NCBI GenBank assembly: GCA_918807975.1
Contig: OU964932.1
Coordinates: 7,068,001 to 7,132,000 of the forward strand
Reading direction: 5' to 3'
Source of the DNA: Aplidium turbinatum
Lineage: Eukaryota; Chordata; Ascidiacea; Aplousobranchia; Polyclinidae
Length of the DNA stretch: 64,000 nt
The notes under the pieces were generated by a model, which did not search any database, was not told where the DNA came from, and saw nothing but the letters and a program-made list of their open reading frames with translations. Shown here one piece after another: positions 34,113-46,549 of the stretch. How positions within the stretch are numbered: the stretch's first letter is position 1; every line of letters begins with the position of its first letter. The translations under genes and the position numbers were made by a program.

Positions 34113-37100
34113 CTATACATCCTTAAAGTACGTGGGGAACCCCCACGGATGTCTGTATTTTGACTGAACTGGAAACGGAAAGATAAAGTGAAGAAGCCAA
34201 TATGGACCAAAAACTTGAAGAAAATTATCTTTGCAACTCCCCTGTTGAAATTTAATGCGTTTAAGAAATTCATTTGGGGTCTGCCCCTTTAAAACAAGCG
34301 TACACTGAGCAGCAAATAAGAACAAACAGCCAAATCCTGTAGAAAAACACCCATAAAGCACAATGAAGTAGAAACAGGTAGAAAAAGTAATGTTTGCGTC
34401 GGTATACAACCAGTTATAAAGAATCCCAGGTGGTATATAGGATGACAAATTGTAGAAAGTTAGTTGGATGGGAATGTAAGTTTCATGAAGATGAGACAGC
34501 ATGGCCTTGATAGCGCAAAACGAACCAATTGAAACGTACAACCTAAAAAATATAAACAGAGAAATAATGAAACCACAATTTTTGATACAGCTGTTTGCAG
34601 TGACTATTAATGCAGATAAGGCTTGTGAAAAATTGGATCGACAAAGGCTATATCAGTTTTATTAGTAGGCTACAATAATTGCAATGCAGGCTGTGGTAGA
34701 TTTTGTAAACACAAGGAATTATGCATAAACGCAGCTGTCATCACGTGTAAGTATGAAGACTTTCAGGAATATATGAATGCCTATTGAATGAAACTGGAAC
34801 TACTGTAGATTGTTTCGTTTAAATTTATTTCTTTTATCAGGCATACAGTGTCTGTACATATACAACCTTGATGAATGCAAAATAGCAGTCAGCGCCTTGT
34901 ATCCAAGGACTTGTGTTTCTTGTTCACTTATATTTCTAACTCGAAAATATAAGTGAACTACACAAGTTAAATCTGTAAAGTATACTGTGGTGTAGAGTTC
35001 TGTCAAGCAGTGAAAGCGTAGCCTAAGGCAAGGCAGATACAACACGCAAGACCTTGTGGACTGCCAACGTTTCTACATATTGGAATCTCGCATACCTGAC
35101 AGATGGCCATTCGAAAATATATGAAAATGGAAGTTAAAGGAACAATATGTAACTATATGAATATCAAACAATATATGAACATCAAACATCGCGCGTCTTA
35201 TACTAATAAAGGGGTACCGTATGCGACAATTCGGTGTGGCTGATTCGGAGACGACCGATATATTTTCCATCACCAAGTGGTGGCGGAAAATGCAGGTTTC
35301 ATAACTTTCCATAAAAATCTATCTCTATCTCAGTGGAATCGCATTGTAGCGTTTGTCTAACACAGGGATACCTAGAGAAGGGGAAATGAAGGCTTGCAGC
35401 AATTGCCTTATTCTCATGACACTACCAGGGCGGTAGTTTGTAGGGCGTTAAACATGAATAAACAACATTCAACACATAGGCTTCCAACTTGTCTGGGGCA
35501 TTATGAACAAGTTGGTTTATATTGCCCTGCCGAATGGAGTTTTCTCATTAAAGGTGCTTTGAAAAAAAATTGAGTCAACATTATCCAAAAAATTAACCTA
35601 CACTAATATTTTATAACTACAACATTTCCTTGACAAGAATCTGGACAACTAGCTTATCTCTACAAACTATTCTTGACTTACCATACAAAAAGGAAAACTG
35701 AATTTACTTATGATCCTCAAAATCATGTTGTTCTAGCTTGTCTGAAAACAAAGAACTGCTGACACAACATAATGGCACAACACAAAGCATGGTAGCCATG
35801 TGACCACAACATGATTTTGAGGTTTCAAAGCTTCCTATCTGTTTCCAGAAAATGGACTGGTTCACAATGCATGATCTCCTCTAACACCTCTCGTGTATGG
35901 TATGGTTCATACCATATCGGTCGTCTCCAAATTGGGCACCGAATCGGTCCATTCCGCTGATAAAGTTTGAAATAACAGTAAAAAAAAAAACGTTTTTTTT
36001 CCAAAAGATGACTTCACCTGCACATTTTGTGGCAAAATTATAGCCAATCGCTTTAATCAAAAAGTATATACAAGGATAATGGTACAATTACAGGTAGGCC
36101 GAGAGGCAAACTTAGCTGAAATGGGTCCACTGTCAACACTATCATAAAAATGCTGTGTTTTGACCCACATATTTGACCCTGGAAACATATTATTCAAAAA
36201 CACAAGAACATTAAATTAATCTGTTATGAAATCATAATAAATATTTGCTAGTCCAACATATGCAATGTATTGATAAATTTATTACATACGCAAAAACGAT
36301 GAAGTATTTCTGATTCTTCAAGCCAATGCACTGACACAGGAAGAAGCAATGGTGATCTCGCTTCAGTACGCAAGCATTGCAAATGGAGCAATGATGAGAT
36401 CTAGGTGGACAATGCTGAGAGCATTTACTGCAGTAGTGCCATGACACAGGTGGGTCTTGTAAAACTAAACCTGTCAAAACATCGGCATTAAGAATAGGTA
36501 CAGATACGGTACAGGCATACAGTCGTACACTAAATATAATTTCATCTAAATCACAATTTATAAACTCTAGACATATTCGTTTCAATAAGTTTTATTAATG
36601 CATTGGTATCCTGTGTACTTGCAACAAGTAAGTCAATAGCACTGAGACACATCGCAGTATATTAAAATATTGCTAGAATAAATCAAATGAGTTCCAAAAA
36701 TTCAACATCAAGCTATTTGTGTAGTGTTAGGTTACCACGTGACAACATCACCACCAAACAAGATTTAGTTATTTCATGGTTAAGATGTTGTTGTTTATCA
36801 TGTATAGTAAACAAAAAAACATGTTTTCAATCACAATTAGCAACATATTAAATCATGAAATAACTAAATCATGCTGGTCAATCAAATTGTAGTAGGTAGT
36901 TCTGTTGAACGTCTAACCTTGAGTCGATATCTACGGCATGAAGAACACCGCATACCTGTATTACTATACAACACTCCAGCATAAAATTAGTTTAAACTAA
37001 TATATATAGAAACGTACAAAAAAGTGAAAGGTCTCAATTGTGCACAAATTATTTACTGCCACATGAAGTAAACGTTTACTATAAAAATCACTTATAAATA

Positions 37101-37485
37101 AATGTATTGTAAAAGTTGGATATTGTTCCATACAAAATCAGAAAAACATGCAATCAGAAAAAACAATGGCAGTAGGAAAGCATAATAATAAATTTGAAAC
37201 GAGTTAAAAGAAATCAACACTGAACCAAAACAAACCTGTTTGAAAGGAGCTTTTAAAGTAAATCCCAAGAAAATAATTTCCCAGAATATTAATGCAGACA
37301 TAAACAAGAAACATGGAGTTCCATACAAAGCCACTTCTTTCTGTATACATAACTGGATACACCATAAAAATACAGGAATATAAAACACAAAATGTCAGCC
37401 CAAAAAAATACCCAGCAGCACAAAAGTGCAGTGGCTGGCTTCTGGCTGGATTGGCCATGACAGCTGAAAGTCCATGTCCTAGCAT
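34113..37485 (-). CDS. DHHC-type palmitoyltransferase (ZDHHC22/24-like), exons 37485-37236, ~36471-36286, ~34550-34113
   Basis: An integral-membrane S-acyltransferase that attaches palmitate to protein cysteines, probably at Golgi/ER membranes (family knowledge). Exon 1 starts at MLGHGLSAVMANP and gives two hydrophobic segments (HFCAAGYFFGLTFCVLYSCIF and MFLVYVCINILGNYFLGIYF). It splices SFQT-G-LVLQDPPVSW into exon 2, which holds the cysteine-rich domain YCSKCSQHCPPRSHHCSICNACVLKRDHHC; the DHHC catalytic motif is intact. The last exon adds further membrane spans, the KGQTPNEF segment and GPYWLLHFIFP, and the stop. The exon 2 donor and the last acceptor do not agree in phase as read, so a small exon between 36.2 and 34.6 kb may be missed. 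ZDHHC24-like proteins end with a similar RGQT segment. Confidence 0.85.
34551..36285. other. DHHC gene intron
   Basis: No coding segment recognised, although a short linking exon is expected from the phase mismatch. Near 35896-35919 there is a small perfect palindrome (tatggtatg...cataccata) next to atcggtcgtctcc. A related 'gacgaccgat' lies inverted near 35253. Confidence 0.5.
36472..37235. other. DHHC gene intron
   Basis: AT-rich intron. An imperfect inverted repeat, 'atttagttatttcatg' near 36761 against 'catgaaataactaaat' near 36854, suggests a small foldback insertion. Confidence 0.5.
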
Positions 37486-38803
37486 AGTAACCAGTTTTTA
37501 TCTAAAACAAAAGTTTTGATCGTTTAATTGTGTTGATCCAGTCAAAAGATGTAGACAGAGTTTATTTTTAATTGAAGAATTAAATCAATAAAAAATACAC
37601 TGTTTAAACATGCAAGGCATGTGATCTATCTGTATGATATTGATACTAAATAACTAAACTGCTGCAGAAGTTAGACATTACATCACAATATTCTTCATAC
37701 ACATTGCATTTCCAGTGTACAGCAATCGTAACATTAATAACAACATACTGTAGCTACTGTATGTGCAATTATTTGTTACCTAAAGCCACATTACACATAT
37801 AATGTATATTATAATTACAGTCGCTATGATAGCTACTACGTACATTGAATGTGATAAACCCGAAATGCATGTCAATTACTGGTAAACACTTTCTTGCTTT
37901 TATTACTGGTGAAGGAAAATCTTAAACATACAATATATGTACATTGTACAAGGGTGATACTTTGCAAAATTCACATTCACTGCTGTAAAATCATGAAATC
38001 AAAAGTATTAGCCTATCATCTAATTTTTCTGCCAATCAATTGTGTAGTTACAAGTAAGTTTTATTTAGTTGCAATGTTTAATTGTTCAGTTGTATCCTAA
38101 ATGAAAGATCCTTATATATAACTTTTCATCCTCAATAACATAGACGAACCAAAACAGAGGTTGAGAGATATCAGTGTCCATTTCATTACTCATATTGTGT
38201 AAGTTCAAATAAATAGAAACACCAGGCTGATTAAAACGTGCAACCGTGCATGTCCTGGTCCACAGACCACATATTACACACTCATATCTAATATTTATTG
38301 CAGCAACATACCGTACAGTATGTGAGCAAACAAATACTGCCACACAGTATGTAAATCATGTGTTACAAACTGTAGGCCAATATGATTGAATTTACACACT
38401 CTCTGCAACAACACTACTGACCTAGAATATTGAATCTCAACATATTTCAATGTTAAGTTATTTTAATATAGTTTCGGTACACGTTTGAAGGAATTTTCTA
38501 ATGCAGAACTCACCATTACCAACTTGAAATTATGGTTATCAGGCAAAGGTTCGCCTTGAAACACTGCAATACAATAAAATAGCCTAGCACTTTCAAAGCA
38601 TGTAGAATAGATTTGGTTGTAAATGAAAATTTATTCTGACTTTTCTAAATACTTTAGTTGCGTACCGTACCTATTCAAACTTTATACATTTGGTGCAAAA
38701 GTTTAAAGCCTTGAATGGACCACATGATTTTTGCACACATAGCAAGTGACGCCACAAAAACAGTCTTTAACAATATGATCAAAGTATAAAACAGTGAAAT
38801 ATA
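37486..38803. other. Spacer between the DHHC gene and MRPL43
   Basis: AT-rich sequence holding the 5' region of the DHHC gene and the 3' region of MRPL43, both on the minus strand. No other gene recognised. Confidence 0.5.
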
Positions 38804-39451
38804 TTAGTAACGTAAAGGTAACTGAGGACCCCACTTGCCAAGGGGCAATTCACTTTTTTCTTCAAATGTTAGTTTTGGTCTGTTGGATAGTTTTTCAAGT
38901 TCATGTTTACGATAACAGCTTTTCCAAGGGCTTCCCAGCGGTTCCCACGAATTGAACAACTTGATTGAAAAATCTAGTTTCTTTGTTATATCATAATCTT
39001 TCTTATGGTAAAAAGGGTGCCATTGGCCTTGTATAGATGGTACATGAGTGTGAGAAGTTTTTAGTATTTTAACGATATCTAACCCAGATCTGCCTGTAAA
39101 TGTTTCTAATACCTCCAAAATATCATCACAATCAAGTTTTTCCAATTCTTTTATTTCTTCATTTCCATTCACATATTCAGCACAAACTTGTGGCTCTGCT
39201 TCTGATTCTGGCAAAGCGTATACAACCACAGTAGGGTGCTTAACAGCAAAATTAATTAAATGGTCTTCAACAAACCTTCTGACATACAAACTTTCTTTGG
39301 AGGTTTCACAGAATTTAAGGGTCAGTCGTGATAATTGCTTGACTGGCCTTCCAACACCATTCTGTAATACACTGCTGAGAAAACCAGTGGGACGAGTTTT
39401 ATTAGTAAATCCACGACCGAATTTGTAAGCTCCTGTGTAAGCACTAGCCAT
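38804..39451 (-). CDS. MRPL43: Mitochondrial ribosomal protein L43 (mL43), single exon
   Basis: A component of the large subunit of the mitochondrial ribosome with a thioredoxin-like L51/S25/CI-B8 fold. Recognised by FLSSVLQNGVGRPVKQLSRLTLKFCE, then FVEDHLINFAVKHPTVVVYALPE, VCAEYVNG, SGLDIVKILKTSHTHVPSIQGQWHPF, matching the conserved order of animal MRPL43, including the hallmark PSIQGQWHPF. I start at the second ATG (MASAYTGAYKFG), since the first adds only MWLIVN. At ~215 aa it is longer than many family members, with a charged C-terminal tail ending in WGPQLPLRY. It has no intron and an intact frame, and no sign of retroposition such as a poly(A) tail was noted. Confidence 0.93.
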   Translation of the reverse strand: MASAYTGAYKFGRGFTNKTRPTGFLSSVLQNGVGRPVKQLSRLTLKFCETSKESLYVRRFVEDHLINFAVKHPTVVVYALPESEAEPQVCAEYVNGNEEIKELEKLDCDDILEVLETFTGRSGLDIVKILKTSHTHVPSIQGQWHPFYHKKDYDITKKLDFSIKLFNSWEPLGSPWKSCYRKHELEKLSNRPKLTFEEKSELPLGKWGPQLPLRY

Positions 39452-39469
39452 ATTAACAATTAACCACAA

Positions 39470-39797
39470 TGCTATCCTGACAGCAAAATTCTAACAATTT
39501 TTCATACGTGCAATCATGCATACAACTGAAAATATTAAATAGGGTACTGAATCAACAATCAACATTACAACATAGGCCTGTACACATTCATTAACTACAC
39601 ATTATAACTAACTATGCTACATTTTTCTTGGTGGAACTTTGGTTGAAACCCCACATTTCCGTGCTGCAGGAGCGATGCACAATGCCAGATGGATGGCTAA
39701 AGCCATTTATTGTCTAAAGATATTTTTGTTCAAAGATCAAGTGAAACTGACATCATCAGAACAAAGTGGCCTTCGAAAATTTTGCCTATTTGTTGCA
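39470..39797. other. Region upstream of MRPL43
   Basis: Probable promoter side of the minus-strand MRPL43 gene. No motif can be called confidently. Confidence 0.4.
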
Positions 39798-40430
39798 TTA
39801 ACACTAGAACGGCCGAGGTGTCGAAATCGACACTTTTAGAAGTTTAGTTCACTATTTTGAGCCTTAATTGTTATCGCAACGTTTTCAAACTTTCAGTAGC
39901 TTCCCAATTATGCTTACACTTTATAGTTCAGTATTATTTTTCTATAAAATCTTTTTATGTTATCTACAATGTGCGGATATACCTCCAACGGCCGAGGTGT
40001 CGAAATCGACACCTCATACAAATGTAATAATATTTGTAAAGTATAAAAGATTTTCTGTGTGAAAAAACTAATTCAATAGTTTTCACACTTACTTATAGCG
40101 TTTCTCATGGTAATTGTCCAACGCTCGGCTTGACGTGTGTTATCGCTTGGCTTGATTTTAGGTCATCCTACTGAGTTTACAAATATCTTCCAAAAATCTA
40201 TCAGCGATTTGCAACAGATAAGTTTATTCATATTCGAGAGCCACTGGAAGGACTTGTTGCCAATTGCATCAACAATTACACTCCAGATTGGAGCCTGCCG
40301 AACGATGAACAGCTATTTCCAATGAAAAACAGATGTCCTTTTATCATGTTCATGCCAAACAAACCAGACAAGTTTGGCATAAAATTCTGGGTGTTAGCCG
40401 AGGTTCATTCCAAATACGTAAGCAATACCG
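39798..40430 (+). pseudogene. piggyBac-like transposon relic (left end plus transposase fragment)
   Basis: Starts with TTAA at 39798-39801 followed by cactagaacggccgaggtg, a piggyBac-style end. 'cggccgaggtgtcgaaatcg' recurs at ~39989 as a direct subterminal repeat. At 40265-40420 the + strand reads NYTPDWSLPNDEQLFPMKNRCPFIMFMPNKPDKFGIKFWVLAEVHSKYV, the DDE_Tnp_1_7 core of piggyBac transposases (DE....k.R.PF..YMP.KP.KfGIK.W.l). Upstream coding sequence and the right end are missing, so it is dead. Confidence 0.85.
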
Positions 40431-40747
40431 TACCGTACTTATCGTACCTCGGAGCTATTGAAAGAAAGCAATGAAATGGAAGGCTTCTCCTAGGGATGCA
40501 CAATACAGAATATCGAATCTTAGAGATTCGAATCTCAATGTATTCGAATCGCATTTGCAGTTTTTTTTCGGATATCAGGATTCGAAAATAAATCTGTTAA
40601 ATGAACAGTGTGCAACGTTAAACAAACGTAAAGTTGATATTTTCCGTCTTGCGCGCCGACTTTTTTCTTCATGGAGTGTTTGTTCCAAGCACCTTTTTTC
40701 TTCCTTCATAGGGTTCACACAATTATCAGAATTGCAGACATGCATTG
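40431..40747. other. Unassigned repeat-like sequence
   Basis: 'tagggatgcacaatac' and 'gaatcttagagattcgaatctc' near 40490-40540 resemble a hAT-like end, but no partner end was found. The 8-mer atgcattg at 40740-40747 is the left target duplication of the next element. Confidence 0.4.
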
Positions 40748-41368
40748 CTAAGCTGCGCCCTTTTGGGGCAAATTTTTAATTTCAATTGGGGGGATATCTA
40801 AATATCTGTGTATGCCTGAAAAATGAAGGCATGCAAAAAAAAAATTATTTTGGTCAATGTTTAGACCCTGCTGTCAGCCCCGGAACATTTGCAGGTTACC
40901 AGAATTTTGAAATCCTCATAAAATCTTAATCTTTTGTGCTAGGTATGGCATGTTGGTATTCATTTCTATTGTTTTTGGATACTTAATCCATTTATTGAGT
41001 CTACAGATGAATTTGGACATGTTTTAAAATTTTAATTTTTGCAACGTTGACACATTTTCTTGCATTTTATGTAAATTTTTGTGGTTTCTGAAGGTTATGA
41101 AAGTAGCAAGTTGGATTTACTGGTTCTGGTACATTCTGAAGCAATATAAATAGACTCATTGGTTAAACATTTTAACAAAAACAATGGCTAAGGAAGTCCA
41201 AATGAAAAAATAGTATTATAATTGTTATTTATGTAACAAATTACATAACAGGCATGTAAGTATGTATGCTGTTTCTCCACCCATTAACTTGATTCCGATT
41301 TTACCTTCCAGAATACTACGAAATATACCTACCTGACTTATTCTATTGAATGTATTAAATATTAGCTG

Positions 41369-41643
41369 AGTGTAAGAATGGCATAAAAAGGTGAGTCCCA
41401 TACTTGATCCAAGCATCGGGGGATGAGAAGATAAGGTTCTCATTATACTAAGCCTTCGGCACTAATGAGAGTAGGGTGGCCAGTTTCTTTCTCTCGGCCG
41501 CCTTTACTTTAGTAACTACGCCCACCCAATTTATTACACCCTGGGTAGAGGTGAGCGGTGATTTTCAACAACCAGATTCAGCCGGGAGTCGAACCAGGAT
41601 TGCATGATTGGAAAGCGAGTGCCTTATCCGCTGCACCAGAATG
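41369..41643 (-). mobile_element. tRNA-derived SINE in the left arm
   Basis: Present only in the left arm, so its limits are clear. It is flanked by an 11-bp duplication agaatggcata. On the minus strand it opens with a tRNA-like head (tggtgcagcggataaggcac, B box ggttcgactcccg) and ends toward the left with a T-rich tail. This is a different family from the (AATC)n-tailed SINE. Confidence 0.85.
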
Positions 41644-41959
41644 GCATAACGATCTTCAATAAAGGATGATCCTTTAGAAATAGGAAAGTATGAGTCAATG
41701 AAAACATCCGAACTTCCGCTTCGTTTGACTGTACTCAGACATTTTCTCTATCTCCGTACATTTCAATTTACGAATTCCACAACATCTGGTCAACTGCACA
41801 ATCAACTCTACGAAGACGTCATTATATTCATCTGCATCTATAGCAGCCACAAAGTGCAAGAAGACCATTATAGACCAAATAAAAGAGCTTGAAACCAAAA
41901 GAAAGACTGTGAACAAAAACAAGAATAAGCAGCAGATGCTTAGGTGCAATAATAATCAA

Positions 41960-42310
41960 TATATAAGTTATAGTTAACCAGCGCGAGTGACACAGTGGGC
42001 CAATTTTTTTCTTGATCAAACTTTCTGGAAGGTTTCCACTATTGGTCGCCTTTCCCAGCTCATGCAGGTGCTTTGCATCATTTGAGAGATTCTGCTCAAT
42101 TTGATCCAAAATTTCAGGATATTTTGGTATATTTATCATTTAGTGGTTCAAACAGTATTGGCTCCATTTCCCATACATTTTTGGCAAGCATTTTTCCGAT
42201 TGGGCCATTAAAACTGTTTGGCCCTGAAGTTGATCCATCAATGTGTTCAAAAAGTTTGCGAAGTGGTAACTCGTCGTGGTGAAGTTAGCAAACTACACGC
42301 TGACAAGGTC
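41960..42310 (-). pseudogene. Transposase-like relic in the long-armed element
   Basis: Minus-strand segments ELPLRKLFEHIDGSTSGPNSFNGPIGKMLAKNVWEMEPILFEPLN and, in another frame, IPKYPEILDQIEQNLSNDAKHLHELG..LCHSRWLT. Proteins with the ELPLRxLFxxxDG...GPIGK and SRWLTT pattern recur in animal genomes as transposon-like sequences. I cannot assign the superfamily. Frameshifts and a stop are present. Confidence 0.6.
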
Positions 42311-43428
42311 TTCCTAGACTTCTTTCGATATGGACCATTGAACCATCCTTCCAGCCAGTATTAGAGTTTGTACCATCTCCTCAAATAACACATATGTCTG
42401 ATATGTTAATTTTCATTGAGTTTAACACATTTTTCTGTAGAATACAAATTTTAAAGTTAAGACTTCCTAAAAATTTTTTATTGAACCTAAGAATCTACTG
42501 GTTATTCTTGTTTTTGTTCACAGTCTTTCTTTTGGTTTCAAGCTCTTTTATTTGGCCTATGATGGTCTTCTTGCACTTTGTGGCTGCTATAGATGCAGAT
42601 GAACATATGTTGATGATGTCTTTGTAGAGTTGATTGTGCAGTTGACTAGATGTTGTGTAATTCGTAAATTGAAATGTACGGAGATAGAGAAAATGTCTGA
42701 GTACATTCAAATGAAGCGGAAGTTCGGATGTTTTATCGACTCATACTTTCCTATTTCTAAAGGATCATCCTTTATTGAAGATCGTTATGCCATTCTTACA
42801 CTCAGTTAATACAATACATTCAATAGAATAAGTCAGGTAGGTATATTTCATAGTATTCTGGAAGGTAAAATCGGAATCAAGTTAATGGGTGGAGAAACAG
42901 CATACATGCTTACATGCCTGTCATATAATTTGTTACATAAATAACAATTATAATACTATTTTTTCATTTGGACTTCCTAAGCCATTGTTTTTGTTAAAAT
43001 GTTTAACTAATGAGTCTATTTATGTTGCTTCAGAATGTACCAGAACCAGTAAATCCAACTTGCTACTTTCATAACCTTCAGAAACCACAAAAATTTACAT
43101 AAAATGCAAGAAAATGTGTCATCGTTGCAAAAATTAAAATTTTAAAACATGTCCAAATTCATCTGTAGACTCAATAAATGGATTAAGTATCCAAAAACAA
43201 TAGAAATGAATACCAACATGCCATGCCTAGCACAAAAGATTAAGATTTTATGAGGATTTCAAAATTCTGGTAACCTGCAAATGTTCCGGGGCCAACAGCA
43301 GGGTCTAAACATTGACCAAAAAAAATTTTTTTTTGCATGTCTTCATTTTTCAGGCATACACAGATATTTAGATGTCCCCCCAATTGAAATTAAAAATTTA
43401 CCCCAAAAGGGCGCAGCTTAATGCATTG

Positions 43429-44365
43429 CGCTCCCGTACGAGTGAATAATTTGTGTGTGCGGCCACACGTGTGCTGTACCGTACAGTGCATTCGCGCGAG
43501 CATTGATTCACTCACCACGCGCTTGAGATTTGTGAAAAAGAAAATGTTCACTGTAAACTATTTTGCTAATAGTGATAGTGAACATGTTCATTATTCTGCT
43601 ATTCTTAACAATTCTGTCAATATATTTTAACCAAATTTATTTTGGATTAACCACATATTTTATACACTTCTGCTGCTTAGAGACTAAAAGCACATGAGTC
43701 TGGTGCTTTGGGGAAAAACCCTTACTAATGCTACCCCAGTGTAATTTCGCCAAAGCCAGGCTTGGCCGGCACGATTTATGATTAATATTAGATTTATGAT
43801 TTAAGAAATCTGATGAGCTATATTACTATGTCACTTGATTCAATAGAGCAGCAACACTTGTATCCAGTTGGGATTAGTTAGTATGAATGGATTGTTTATC
43901 AGAGTTGTATTTGCAAACTTTTCTTGACATTTTAGCATCAGTAGGTTTATATTGTGTGTACTGCAATCTTTTTACTATGACTGTGGCATGTTTATTGTAT
44001 ATACTATAGGCCTAAGCAGTAAGATGACCAAGTTTTTGTAGTAGTTAGAGGGTGCGGTCACTCGCTTTCAAAATGTTCAATATTTTGAAAAAAAATCTGG
44101 CAACCCTCATCGTATGATGCTTGATTTATCATATGTTGTACTCTTTTGACATGTGATACTAATACAATTCAAAATAATGTACCTACAAATATTTTTGCTT
44201 TTTGTTCGATATCATTTGGAAAAAATTGCCGCGTAATTTCAGAATAGATTTTCGTCAAAATAAAAAAAATTGGCAGGAGTAAGTTTTAGGTTAAATGCAA
44301 TAAGAAAATGCTTGTGGAGCATGACATTTCGGATTTTTATTTTTTTTGGGCCAGTCTACTGATTA
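43429..44365. other. Unassigned intergenic DNA
   Basis: No gene or element boundaries recognised; TAGGCCTA near 44010. Confidence 0.5.
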
Positions 44366-44373
44366 GGCTTAGG

Positions 44374-45759
44374 TAGGGGTGTTCAATTTCGATTCGATTT
44401 CGATTAAGGTGATATTCGAAATTCGTTTTTTGTATGGGACATATTCGAAATTATAGCCGCCCTTTCGGCTGAACGCGTTGAAAGTAACGCGAGTGGCGCG
44501 AAATCTGTCTTGTCGCATTTTGCAAGCGATAAAAGACTTTGACGCATGCGCATCGTCGATCACGTGACTATCACACGCTATCGCGGGTCCAACGGCCAGT
44601 CCTGCACTAGGGATGCCAGGTTGGCATTGTTAATGCCAAATTTCACAAATTTCTCTCAAGAATGAAGATAGCTAGGTTGTGCAATGGCAGAAAGTGTAGG
44701 CTGAGCTTTGTCGCAGTTTTATCCATTTTTTACCGAATCCATAGGCGCCTAAGCCGTGGGGGCAGGGCGTAGCCAGACCGCAGAACAAGGGGGGCAACTT
44801 ATTTTAGGGAGGGACCGAAAAAATTTAAATGGGCAAAATCATTATAATTGTAGCTGTTGCTCGAGAATGCTGAGATTTTGCCAGGGGGGGACAAATTTTT
44901 TTTTAGGGGGGCAAGGCCCCCTGGCCCGCAGCTATCTACGGGCCTGCGTGAGGGCCAGGCCCCCACACATATTTCTGTGTGTGGGCAACTTTTTATGCTG
45001 TATTGAATTGATACATAAAACAATGGATGAACTAGCGATCGGCAGCAGGAAAACACTTTTTGAATGCAAACCGCAACAGCTTCGCGATAATCACTAGAAC
45101 GAGTTGCGATGCTACAATCCAACACCAGACAACAAAATCTGCCATTTTTGCATTGATTTAAGTCTGTAGACGTTGAATCAATATAAAAATGACTGATTTT
45201 GCTGCCTGGGACTTAGCAAAATGTACCATTTTGTGTCGATTCAATGTCATCAGATGTTGAATGCACCCAAAAACAACATAATTTGCTACATAGACGGAGC
45301 GTGCGTTTAGCTTTATGCGCTTGCAAACATACTCGATGTCGCTTTCGAGTCAAAACCTCTGCACTCTGCAGTGAAATGTCGCGGCAGTGAATCACTCGCT
45401 GTGAAAATGAACTTGAAGTGTTTGGGAACCCAGCGACCTCGGCTCGAGCGGAGCGATGGTTTTCAAAAGCTGGCCTGACCGTCACGAAGCTGAGATCCCG
45501 ACTGACAGATGACCATGTCGATCAGCTTGTGTTCATAAACACCAACATGGGCCTGGAGCCGTAGACGTTATTTTGTGTTCTTTTTTCGCAAATTTTCATC
45601 GCTTTTTTTTTGCGTTTTCTAGGGAATTTTCATGTCGTTTCTTTCAATAAAATCACATTTTGCAGTGTGGTGAATAGTTGTGATATTCGAAATCGAAATT
45701 CGGAAATCGAAAATAAATTGAATTTCGAATATTCAAATAATCGAAATTGAACACCCCTA
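44374..45759. mobile_element. hAT-like element (1386 bp)
   Basis: Ends taggggtgttcaatttcgat / tcgaaattgaacacccta-type are inverted. The flanks ggcttagg (44366-44373) and agcttagg (45760-45767) form an 8-bp duplication with one mismatch. The interior has GC-rich patches and no intact transposase. 44745-44960 looks like a further inserted GC-rich fragment. Confidence 0.8.
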
Positions 45760-45846
45760 AGCTTAGGCTAACCTTTAAATGCTGCAGACCAACTACCGGC
45801 CGTTGTTCAGACTGCCCTTCCGTTTCGTAGAGAGAGTGCGCTCTGT

Positions 45847-46540
45847 GGGTGCAACCTAGTTCGTACCCTGAACAGTTCGTACCCTCAGTTCGTACCCTGA
45901 AAAGTTCGAGAAAAAAAATTATAAAAAGCGGAAGTCGCTGATCGCAGTTTAATAGCACAAAGTCGAAGTCGCTGATCGGAGTTTAGCGGAAACCGCGGTT
46001 AGCGGAAACTGCGGACAAATATTTGCGGAAATTGCGATCAGCGAGGGTTAGGGTTAGAGAGCATAGATTACTCGATGGTTAGAGTTAGGGTAAGCGGAAA
46101 CTGCGGTTAGCGGAAACTGCGGAAAAATGCATGCGGAAACTGCGATCAGTGAGGGTTAGAGCATGGATTACGCTATGGTTAGAGTTAGGGTAACGGTTAG
46201 CAGAAATTGCGGTTAGCGGAAACTAAGGAAAAATGTTTGCGGAAACTTCGATCAGCGAGGGTTAGGGTTAGAGCATAGATTAGTCTATGGTTAGATTTAG
46301 GGTTAGCGGAAACTGCGATGAGCGAAGATTAGCGTTAGGGTAAGGGTTACGGTTAGCGGAAACTGCGATTAGCGACTTTGGCTTTGTGCTATCTTTCTCT
46401 CGATCTTTTCAGGGGAAAATTTTTTAAATGTTTGCGGAAACTGCGATCAGCGACTTCCGCTTTTTTCAATTTTTTTCTTGATCTTTTCAGGGTACGAACT
46501 GAGGGTACGAACTGTTCAGGGTACGAACTAGGTTGCATCC
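45847..46540. mobile_element. Foldback-like element with 9-bp target duplication and internal tandem repeats
   Basis: Inverted ends of ~110 bp start gggtgcaacctagttcgtac and end gtacgaactaggttgcatcc. The 9-mers gcgctctgt (45838-45846) and gcgctttgt (46541-46549) flank it, with one mismatch. The centre is ~100-bp tandem units with the words gcggaaactgcg and agggttaggg. Same family as 25884-26100. No coding capacity. Confidence 0.88.
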
Positions 46541-46549
46541 GCGCTTTGT

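Larger units (their letters stand above)
40748..43420. mobile_element. Long-armed inverted-repeat transposon with 8-bp target duplication
   Basis: Two arms of ~950 bp (40748-41950 with a SINE inside, and 42470-43420) are reverse complements at about 90-95% by eye. Outer ends are taagctgcgccc and its complement. The 8-mer atgcattg flanks both sides (40740-40747 and 43421-43428). The ~520-bp centre holds transposase-like fragments. It appears to be a deleted element whose one half was duplicated in inverted orientation. Confidence 0.85.

Noticed and set aside
46020-46350. Telomere-like agggttaggg words
   Set aside because: They occur within the ~100-bp tandem unit of a transposon with clear ends and 9-bp flanks; not a telomeric array.
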